Part shown: positions 37,380 to 46,325 of the stretch, piece by piece
Layout of the letters: each line of letters starts with the position of its first letter
How positions within the stretch are numbered: the first letter of the stretch is position 1
From: Pseudisothecium myosuroides
Taxonomy: Eukaryota; Streptophyta; Bryopsida; Hypnales; Lembophyllaceae
Assembly: GCA_951799445.1 (NCBI GenBank)
Contig: OX637294.1
Coordinates: 22,903,452 to 22,967,451 of the forward strand
Direction: 5' to 3'
DNA: 64,000 nt
Program-made: the position numbers and the translations under genes
The notes under the pieces: generated by a model
What the model saw: the letters and a program-made list of their open reading frames with translations, nothing else
The model's database searches: none
What the model was told of the DNA's origin: nothing

Positions 37380-37540
37380 CCAAGCCAGCCAGCGTACCAG
37401 CCAGCCCAGCGTATCAGCTAGCCCAGCGGCAGTAACGGGGAGTCCAGCCGGCAGAACCGGCAGCCCAGCGGCAGTATCGGGGAGCCCAGCGGCAGTACCG
37501 GGGAGCCCAGCGGCAGTAACGGGGAGCCCTGCCAAGGCTG
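37380..37540. repeat. 21-bp minisatellite in family A copy 1
   Basis: Units such as GGGGAGCCCAGCGGCAGTA repeat head to tail from about 37430, preceded by CCAGCC-rich degenerate units. The corresponding position in copy 2 carries an unrelated minisatellite. Confidence 0.75.
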
Positions 37541-37713
37541 GTACCCGAGGCCGGTACACTACCTGTCCCAGCACCCACATTTGGCTGGTTTTGCGATTCG
37601 GTGGAATGGACCATAACTCACATACATCATGGCTGATTTCAGGCCAAAAACGGGATGATGCCCTGCGGGACCCCATCTTTGGTTTTTTGTTTGAAAAAAC
37701 TCTCCACTAATCA

Positions 37714-37835
37714 GGACCTAGTTTAGGAAATTAGTGATAGATCTAGTTTAGAAAATCAGTGATAGATCTAGTTTAGGAAACCAGTGATAGATCTAGTTTA
37801 AGAAATCAAAGATAGAACTAGTTTAGAAAACCAGT
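37714..37835. repeat. 25-bp tandem repeat in family A copy 1
   Basis: AGTGATAGATCTAGTTTAG with short variable spacers repeats about five times at roughly 25-bp intervals. Confidence 0.8.
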
Positions 37836-38400
37836 TAAATTTAGTGGGGATCCAAGGCCAAAATTCCAAAACTCTCAAGTTGTGACTAAAGAACAAAGGG
37901 AGGGGAAGAAAGAGAGTCAACACCTCACATCACTCCTACACACATATTTGCAACCTCCACGTCACACCTGCACGCACACTTGAAACCTCCATTCTAACCA
38001 ACCAAATACACACATGAGCAATGGAGGGAGATTAGAAAGAAGGAGATGAAGTAGAGAACAAAAAGGAGAGAGACGATAAATAGTGACCTAGGCCTAAGCT
38101 TAGGTAGACTTAGGGAAGAAAATCTTGAGAATTTGTGGTGACCGTTGGGAGGAGGATTAGGATGACACAAAGGCAAAATTGTGTAAGAGGATAGTTGGCC
38201 TCTTAAACACCTCCTTGGAGTTTGAAACCATAGTGTAAGACTCATAAAAGCTTAGGTAAAATAGTGCTAGAGTAGAAGAAAGAGGGAGAAAGAAAAGAAA
38301 GGGGAAGAGGAAAGAAGGAGTTTAGATCATCAAAAATTGTAATATTTTCTAAAATAAGCGGTGAGCTTGGAAAAAATTCAAAACGAAGCCAAGGACTACC

Positions 38401-38463
38401 ATGGAGCGTGAGGATGTACACGTGGACGTGGATGAAGTTATTTCCGACACCGGTAGTGAAGAG
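38401..38463 (+). other. Conserved 21-codon segment ending at a consensus splice donor
   Basis: ATG opens MEREDVHVDVDEVISDTGSE plus one more Glu codon, immediately followed by GTGAGT. Copy 2 has the same 63 nt on the minus strand (49197-49259), with Val to Ala at position 6. This could be the first coding exon of an element transcript, but no downstream exon was found. Confidence 0.45.
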
Positions 38464-38479
38464 GTGAGTTTTTAAATTA

Positions 38480-39720
38480 ATCTTTGATGTTTCTCCCTAA
38501 TTAGCATTTATTTTCCTAATCAGCCCTTAGAGCGTGATTAGCATCCGAGATTAGTGCAAATTAGAAGTTTAGAGTCAAAAAATTATAGATTAGGAATAGA
38601 GGTTTCCGAAAACATCTTATAATTAAGATTCGACCGTAAACTGACCGCGTTAGGCTAAGTGAAGCGATAGGGGGTAGGACGGAGGAATTTTGAATAAAAT
38701 TTCATCCAAAAAGAACCATGGACGGAACTTAGGAATTAGGGTAGAAAGAGGATTTAGATTAAAATTAGGGATTAATTAGCAGTTAGAATTAGAGTCAAAT
38801 TACATTTTAATTTTTAAAGTTAAACTTCTACGGTCAAAATCTAGAGTTAACTTTGGGGAGCTAAAAAATAGAATTAATTTGGAATTTTAACTTAGGGGTT
38901 TAAACTCTCAAGTCAAATCTTAGGGTAGGTTCATGTAACAGTTTAGAGTTGATTAGGGAGTCAAAAATTAGAGTAGAAAGTAGAGGTCAACAGTAGAATT
39001 AAAAATCAACTTAGGAAGTAGATTTTTGAATTAGGAATAGAGTTAAAATTAGAAGTCAAAACTTGGAGTAAATTGTGGAAGTAAAATTTAGAAGTAAAAC
39101 TTGGAGTAACATTTAGAGTTCATTTAGGATTAAAACGATAGGGTTAAATTTGGAAGTAGAAAGTCAAAAGCCTAAAGTCAAAAGTTAAGATTAAATTTAA
39201 AGGTTAAACTTTAGAGTCAAGGGGGGAAGTAAAAAGTTAGAGTAAAAGGCTAAAGTGAAAAATGAAAAGTTATAGTTAGATTTAGAGGGTAAATCTTAGA
39301 GTTAGTTGGAAGTAGGAAAAAATCTAGAGTCAAAGTGAAAACGTAGAGTCAAACCTAGAGGTTAAAATTTGGGATTAATTTGAGAAGTAAAAATTTAGAG
39401 TAAAAAGTCAAAAACCTAGAGTTATACGTAGAAGGTAAATTTAGAATAAAATAGGGAAGTGAAAACTTGAAGTTAAAGTCAAAACATAGAGTTAATTTTC
39501 GAAGGTAGATTTTAGAGTTGGTTAGGAGCAAAAACTTGGAGTCAAAAGTTGAAACAAAGTCAAACGGTAGCATTAGATTTTGAAGTTAAATTCTCTAATT
39601 AGTTGGGACGTTAAAAACCTAGAGTACACTTAGAAGTTAAAAGTTAGAGTAAGAATTGAAACTTTAGGGGTAGATTTTAAAAGAAGAACTTCTAGGTGGG
39701 ATCTTCAAAATCCAAAGAGC
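38480..39720. repeat. Degenerate TTAGAGTYAAA-rich tract
   Basis: For over 1.2 kb the sequence is built of short variations on AGTTAGAGT, AAAGTCAAAA and TTTAGAGTTAA without a fixed period. Copy 2 has the complement at about 47985-49130. Confidence 0.75.
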
Positions 39721-40299
39721 CTTAGAGGTTCATGAAAGGGCCATAGGGGTTCCCCTTTTTGCGTAATTAGGGACGTTAGAAATGACGCCAACTACCCAGT
39801 CTACCCTCGACATAGGATAGATAGTTAGGGAGTTAGAATTTTACCATTACCCCTGAGCATTGCAGTTACTTTGTGAGTTATTACATGCATTCTAATTATT
39901 CGCTGCCATCCATGACACTTAGGAAACGTTAGCAAAAAAGATCCATTGCTTGGAAGGCACAGTGGACCGCGCTCACATCACCCCCATATCTTAAAAAATG
40001 TGGATAAAGGCATAGAACCTGGTCGGTGTTCGCTTTATTACCAAGGGTGGGTAATCTTGCGCCCACACCAGGCTGCCCCTGTCCCCTCATTTGAGCTTAT
40101 TTGGTCATAACTTTTTTTCCCAGGCACCAATTGTGAAAAAAAATTTATTCCCACAAAGATAATTAGCTTTTCTACCTCTAAAAAAAGTTTCAAAAAATCA
40201 GAAGAAAATTTCAACCCGTAGGTACTTGCCCGAAAATGCATTTGTCCCCCAAAGGGACAATGGTCCTTTAGGGGTTAATAGGATTCGTTTGAATCAACA

Positions 40300-40502
40300 G
40301 AGGTTGTTCCATTGAGATTATGATCACTCCCCTCTTGTTGCTGGTCTCCCCTTGGTGCCGAGGGGAGCCCCCTATCCAGGAAAAAAAAGCGGGGGGGAGT
40401 TTTTTTTTTTTTAATCCCTTCTCCTTAGCGCTGAGAGGTAACCAACAACAAGAGCCAAGAGGGGAGTGATCATAGAAATCAAAATCTCAATGGAACAACC
40501 TT
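40300..40502. mobile_element. Palindromic MITE, about 200 bp
   Basis: AGGTTGTTCCATTGAGATT at 40301-40319 is inverted at the right end (to 40501), and the match continues inward through ATGATCACTCCCCTCTTG with small gaps. Poly-A, poly-G and poly-T runs occupy the loop. Confidence 0.65.
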
Positions 40503-41352
40503 AAGCAATTTCAAGTTGTTCACGGGGCCACGATAACAAGTCCACAGTAATAGGTCCATGGTAATAGGTACTAAAATTTAACAAAAATAATTAATTTTGA
40601 CCAAAATGTTTAGATGGAATCCTTAAAAAATTATATGCTCACAGGTTCACAAGCTCACACTCACACGCTCACAAAATAGCAACCCTGCTCCTTAGACTCA
40701 AGAATTTTATGCTTGGATGGGCATAACTTTTCTCTTGTGCGTACACCAATTGATATAAAAAATTAGAAACTTAAAAGCTAATAGATTCTTTTATTGCAAA
40801 AAAAAATGAAGAAAATGAAAAAAATATTTGACATCATAATAATTTGCATAGAATTAAAAAAAAACATTTCAAGACTTTGAACCTTTAGAAGTTACCGTAA
40901 ATGAAGGGCAAAATCAACACTACTCTATCAAATATATCTCTTTCTTCCAAAAAATAAATTTGGATAATGCTAAAGACATACATTTTGCCATAATCTTTTT
41001 TTCTTTGTACAAAAATTTGTCATCTATTTTTAAACTTATTTTTTGAAAACCTATCCTACAAATATAGTAATAATTGATGGAAAACATCCTATCCTTATTA
41101 AATATAATTAAAGTGGTATTTATAAATTTTTATTCAATTTTAGCTTTGAATATATGTAATGAAATGCACCATCAAATATCAAGATATATTTATTTGGTGA
41201 TACAAAGGGCTAACTTTAAAGATATGTTGAGAGAAAGTTAGGTGAAGAGGTCCTACTTATAGTGAAGTTCATTGTTCTTTCAATCCTCAAAGATTATAGA
41301 ATATTTGAAACAAAGTGGGAGCTCAAAGAAAAATCAAAGTAATTGTGCTTAA

Positions 41353-42338
41353 CCCCTAAAATACCAAGGCATTTTCTGGCTCCGAAACCACTGAAAACTG
41401 CCATTTCTGTTGCGATCATTCCCTAAACCAAAAAAAACTTTTTTTTTAGAATCTAACCGTAGGATCTTAGGTAGGAGGCTCGAACTCCGACCGGGCATTT
41501 TGAACCGATCAGGACACACAGGTACATTTTGCTTTCTTCAATTTCCCAAAATATACAAAGGATGTACATTTTAGGAGGTGGTCGCTTTTACAGCCCTTTG
41601 GCTTTTCACCTTCAAAATTTCATAACTAATTCCACAAAGCTCCAAAAAATATGAAACAACTTGAGCCAGATGCCATTTCTTCTTGTCTTTCAAGGAAAAT
41701 TTACTGAAAAATATTTCAAGATGTTTTACTCCCCAAAATTCAGGTTCAGCGCTTCGATGGTCGCTTTATGGACCTCCTATTTTGTACTTCACTTGTCTCA
41801 GATTATGTGGTAAAAATTTCAAGACATTTGACCGTTCAGATTGGAAGATATTAGCATTCAAAGTTGGAAAAAAAAGTTTTTTTGAACTGTTTCCTGCAAT
41901 TTCAGATGACTTTGACGGCCATTTGTGGATTTTTTTTGCACTACACAACTTAAAGTTGTAATTTTTTATGTTGAACATTTGAGTTGAGAGTCGGGGAAAA
42001 AAATTTCAGAATGTCAAACCTTGATTTTCACATATAAAAAAATTGTTAAGTAGAAGTAGGTCCAAAATTAAATGAAACACTAAATTGTTAATAGCTCTTA
42101 GGTGGAAATAAAACAACATAATCCCAACGGTGGGATTGTTCTTGCAAACAAACTTGACCTTTTCAAAAAAAAAAGTTTGAAAAAATTTGAAAATTGCATT
42201 CAAAAATGAATTCTATAAGTTGTTTTTTTTACAGATGCTTTTATTGCCTTTTAAACAAGATTGTCCATAACTTTCTCATTATTAGTCCAAATAGAATGAA
42301 TCAAAGCTTCAAATGTACACAAAAATATGATCTTTGAG

Positions 42339-42372
<34 letters not shown>

Positions 42373-42596
42373 TTTTCTGTTTTTTTTTTTTTTGCCCGTC
42401 GAACTGCTTTTTTGCTTTAGAAGGGCATAACTTTTGCTCCCAAGCACCGATTGAAAAAAAAAATTATATTTTTAGAAAGCTAATGTGATTCCCTATCTTC
42501 AAAAAAAAGTTTCAAAAAATCAGGTTAAAATTTCAGGTCGCACGAGCCGGCCCAAAATCTGAAGTGTCCCCCGAGGGGACTTTGGTACTTTAGGGG
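41353..42596 (-). mobile_element. TTAA-target (piggyBac-like) transposon, copy b
   Basis: Flanked by TTAA at 41349-41352 and 42597-42600. Its minus-strand sequence starts CCCCTAAAGTACCAAAGTCC and matches copy a closely to the other end, apart from a 315-bp insertion (41469-41783). Without the insertion it is about 930 bp. A run of about 32 A lies near 42340. Confidence 0.82.
41469..41783. mobile_element. 315-bp insertion inside copy b with TAGGAGG-type ends
   Basis: Copy a reads AGGATCTTGTACTTC where copy b has AGGATCTT, then 315 extra bases, then GTACTTC. The insert ends (AGGTAGGAGG...; ...CCTCCTATTTT) are imperfect inverted repeats that extend to a CGACC block. This looks like a small DNA transposon. 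Confidence 0.6.
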
Positions 42597-42613
42597 TTAA
42601 ATTGGAACTTTAA

Positions 42614-42860
42614 CCCCTAAAGTTCATTGACTATGTTTTCACCAAAAACGCTTTAAAACTGCCATTTCTAGTACAAGTACCAAATTTTGGAAAAAAAACA
42701 TTTTTGGATACATGTGACTAAAGGATCTTATTGTATGCTAGTTTTAAAAGATGTGAAAAAAAATTCAGAATTTACACCGTACGGATTGGAAGATATTAAC
42801 GTCCGAATGGTATGTTAGTTTTTTTTTTTTCCTTTTCCTTTTTGAATTGTTTTGCTTTTA
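42614..42860 (+). mobile_element. TTAA-target transposon, fragment d
   Basis: TTAA (42610-42613) is followed by CCCCTAAAGTTC and then the family block CTTTAAAACTGCCATTTCT and GGATTGGAAGATATTA. Similarity stops near 42860. It lies only 9 bp from the duplication bounding copy b. Confidence 0.6.
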
Positions 42861-43790
42861 AAGTTAGTCCTTAGGTCAGAGTCTTAGAATTTGATTTAGA
42901 ATTTAGAAATTAATAGGTTATTTTTAGAAGATTCCGAAAACATATCACACTTAAGAAATAACCAAAAAACAAAGAAGTTACTAACAATTGAACTTTAACT
43001 CACAAATTGGATGAGAATTTAGGATTCTCATCCAAAGGAATCTAAAAAGAATCTAAAAAAGAATTTAGAAATTTAGATTAAATTAAGATTTTTAAATTAA
43101 AGTAAAAGTCATTTTACCTTTTTAAGTTAGAAGTAGAAGTAGTTTTGGAACAACAAATTAGAATTAGGATTAGTTTAGAATTAAAACTTAAAGAATCTTT
43201 AAGGAATATTTCAAAGTCAAAATCAAACAAAGAATCTACAAAGATTCCAAAATCCATTTTACTCTTAAAAATACTTTATTTTTGAAGGATAAAAATTTAG
43301 ATGAAGTTTGAAACTAATTTTGGATGGAAAGCTTCCAATTAGTTTAAAATTAGAATTAATCTTAAGAATCCAGAAGTTAAAAGAACTAATAACCTAAATC
43401 TAGAATTTAGAATTACTTTGAGTTGATTTGCTATTTTAGATTAGTGGATGAAGTTTTTAGCACAAATAAGGGGCCGAAATTCACTCCTTAATAACTTTTG
43501 TTAGGAATCTTAGAATCTAATTTTTTTTACCATTCTAGAAAAGGGAAGTTATATTCTATCACTTTGACTAGATACAATTTTATTTTAGATTAGGTTTCTT
43601 TTTCCATCACAATTTGATTTAACCATAACGTTCTAACCATTTAACAATTAGCATTTCTTAGAAATAGTTGAATTTTATAGGATTAACAATCACAAAAAGT
43701 GTCCATTGCTTGGAAAGCAAACACTTGACTAGGAATTAAGCATCCTAGAGCAAATCTCCATTGAAATAGCCGCTAGAGCTCATGTGTAAC
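42860..43790 (+). mobile_element. Degraded 3' portion of a family A element
   Basis: Shares landmarks with 38.5-39.97 kb: the TTAGAAT/AGTTAGA-rich tract, GATTCCGAAAACAT near 42930, and GTCCATTGCTTGGAA near 43700. It is too diverged to place ends. Confidence 0.5.
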
Positions 43791-44050
43791 TTTCTGACTC
43801 AAGGATGGAGTTAGAAACACCCACACTAATGTCCTCAAGACCATCAGCAAAAACATCGAGAACCATGTCAACTTTGTTGACCCATTTTCAATGCGGATAA
43901 ATTTCCAAAAATTATTGCAATTTTGTATAAAACATTTGCCTGAGGTAAAAAAAAAAGGGGGAACATGCAATCTTTGGCCAAAAAATGATGAAGTGGCATG
44001 CCACTTGGAAATTGACTGACGTGGCATGCCATGTCAGCATAGGAGGGCTA
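43791..44050. other. Unassigned intergenic DNA
   Basis: Nothing recognised in this stretch between two repeat fragments. Confidence 0.5.
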
Positions 44051-46325
44051 CACTGTAGGTATTCTATGCTTATTTAAGAGATGTCTATGGAGACATGAAG
44101 ATGTCGTATGAAACGTTGAGATGTATACCAAGACATTGCGTGAGACGTGACAATGTATTTGGAGACGTAGTTAGAGACGGCAAAACATTTAAAGAAACAT
44201 CTATGGAGACCTGAGGACGTTTCAAAAGACACAACTTCGACTAAGATCAGATACATCTCCATTTCAATGTATTTCAACTTTGAAGTCTATTTTTATTTTT
44301 ATTTTTATGAGGTCACAAATTAATGATGGTATATCTTACTATGTTCGTTTGCTCTTTCAAAGGACAATACATTTCTCTCTCTATTTTTTGTGCAAGAAGA
44401 TGATAGACATAATTGTAGTCTTGGAAAAAGTAGCCAATGACTATAGTGATGTTTGTGGACATTTTTTGAGATGTCCTGCAAAACATACAGATGTTTTTGG
44501 AGATATTGCTAGACATGACAAAATGTCTCTAAAGACATCTTTGGAGACTTCAGGACCTTTTGAGAGACGCAACTTGGACCAAGATTAGATATATTTGCAT
44601 TTGAATGCGACCTTCTATCTTGTGTGTGTTTATAAATTCATTAAGAATCAAGACATTTAGCAAGCAATAAAGGGCGTCTTATTATTTGAATGTCTTAGGA
44701 TATGACCCCATACCCTGCATTCTGCAACATCATCATTTGTCACGTACAGTTTTTGTGTTATATGCCATATACGGCGACAAATACCACAAACATAGAGTCA
44801 TTTGTACTCTCTTCTTCAATCTTAGCAACAAATGTCTTTTAGTCAATTTTGGACAATATACATGAATGTAGAACGGCATATGAATATAGAAGAGGAAAAA
44901 AGGTTCAAACAAGATAGTCACTACATTTCCAGAGATAAGTTGCACTGTCCTTGTCGTGATCCTAATAACAACATCCAAGGTAGGGCAATTTTCAGGATAA
45001 TTCAAAAAATCATACATGCAATCTATCTAAGCAATTCTAAATATGGCAACAATGTGACATGCCCATCTTGCTCTACATTGCAAAACAATGCCTTTCCCCT
45101 CCCCTAAATGTTTATAAGACACTGAATACCTTAGGACCCTCCATCACTATTTGGCACAGACAGGTATGCCTCAAGAGACATATAGGCGGACAATCCATTT
45201 ATCTTGCAGACGTCCTCTCGGACGTCTATGTGTTGGCCCATTGAAAAATATAGGATCAACAAGTGCTAAGCTTCATCTTCCAAAACAACTTTGTCTTCTA
45301 GTATGTTTTTGAAATCTTTGATAATTTTTTGGGGGGCGCAAAAGTAGACAACCCACCTTATCCTCTAGACGTCCTGCTGGACGTTTGTGTGTTGCCCCAT
45401 AGAAATTTAATTCATGCGTTTTACATATTCCATATGGTTTCACTACAAGAGAAAGGGGTGTTTTAAGTAGTGTCCTAGACATCACGTCTTTTAAGTAATG
45501 TCTTTTAAGTAAGTTTTTAAGTAAAATTTTACTAAAAAGACAATCTTTTTAGTAAAATTTTACTTAAAAACTTACTTAAAAGATGTTACTTAAAAGACGT
45601 GATGTCTAGGACACTACTTAAAACATCCTTTCTCTTGTAGTGTTTGTCTTCCCTCCTACCACCCTACTTGTATAAAGAGCCTATCTTCTTCCCTCTATAT
45701 ACTCATATGAAGTGGCTTATAAAGCCAGGTGACATAGTTTTCAAATATGGTGTATTTTGTATGGTGTATTGTATATTATGTATGATGTACTATATATGGT
45801 GTATTGTGTTTAGTGTACAATATATAACATGTTGTATTGGACATTGTGAAATGCACATGAATGTCATGTAGGATACCTAGATATGTGTGACTATTTATAT
45901 TAATATCATGCCAAATAGTACATTCAATTAAATGAACATCTAACATGACATCATTATGTTCCGCTAAATCATCCTAAGCAGTGCAAGAGGTATTCATAGT
46001 GAAATGCAGACATCTACATTGATGTCACAAGATATGTAGATGTTAAATTTAACATCTCAAAAAATGTGTGGATGTTAGAGTTGACGTCTCAAAAAGCATC
46101 TAGATGTCTAAGTTGAAGTCTCAAAAAACAATACTAAAATTCTTAGATAACAGAAAACTATGGTGACATCAGGCCATGTTATCTCAAATTTTTGATGTTT
46201 TTTGTGTGTCAACTTTGAATCTTTGATGCAAAAAAATGACATCACTAGCGATGCCCTGTGACACCGTCATGGACGTTAGCGTATCCAAAATCAACGATCA
46301 GCGAAAACGTGGGTTTCTTCTAGTG
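44051..46325. mobile_element. CACTA-like element remnant with subterminal repeats
   Basis: The right end reads CACTAGAAGAAACCCACG on the minus strand from 46325. Inside are repeated GAGACAT/GACGT-rich modules: 44083-44280 resembles 44455-44620, 45205-45250 resembles 45363-45410, and 46010-46140 is a series of ACATCTC/GATGT units. Dense subterminal repeats are typical of CACTA elements. No transposase frame was seen and the left end is not defined. Confidence 0.45.
45441..45642. mobile_element. Near-perfect palindromic CACTA MITE, 202 bp
   Basis: Begins CACTACAAGAGAAAGG and ends with its inverse, CCTTTCTCTTGTAGTG. Nearly the entire length folds into one hairpin with a loop of a few bases. Flanked by TTT on both sides (45438-45440, 45643-45645), the 3-bp duplication expected for CACTA. 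It lies inside the CACTA-like region. Confidence 0.88.

Larger units (their letters stand above)
34972..40067 (+). mobile_element. Giant solo-LTR-like element (family A), copy 1, 5096 bp
   Basis: Begins TGTGAGCTCCC and ends GCGCCCACA (TG...CA with short inverted ends), with 5-bp duplications CCAGG at 34967-34971 and 40068-40072. No terminal direct repeat is visible inside, and copy 2 (47620-56055, opposite strand) has the same ends. A solo LTR of about 5 kb is the simplest reading; a LARD-type element is the alternative. Internal features: TATATAAGG near 36263 followed by a pyrimidine-rich stretch, a spaced-repeat leader, minisatellites, a short conserved coding segment and an AG-TTAGAG-rich tract. 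It lacks gag or pol genes. Confidence 0.82.
34249..40274 (-). mobile_element. TTAA-target (piggyBac-like) transposon, copy c, split by a 5-kb insertion
   Basis: Flanked by TTAA at 34245-34248 and 40275-40278. On the minus strand it starts CCCCTAAAGGACCATTGTCC at 40274, and on the plus strand its other end is CCCCTAAAGGAC at 34249. Removing the element at 34972-40067 and one CCAGG leaves about 925 bp, close to the 917 bp of copy a. It is diverged from copies a and b but collinear. Confidence 0.78.
33611..40682. mobile_element. Outer inverted-repeat element of the left nest
   Basis: Left arm 33611-33790 (TGCTATTTTGTGAACGTG; later TTTTAGTACCTATTACC) is matched in inverse orientation by right arm about 40555-40682 (GCTATTTTGTGAGCGTG; TTTTAGTACCTATTACC). 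The ends belong to the family of the 30727-30968 MITE. Between the arms lie the TTAA-target copy c and the palindromic element 40300-40502. Target duplications were not identified, so the arms could also be two separate MITEs. Confidence 0.45.
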
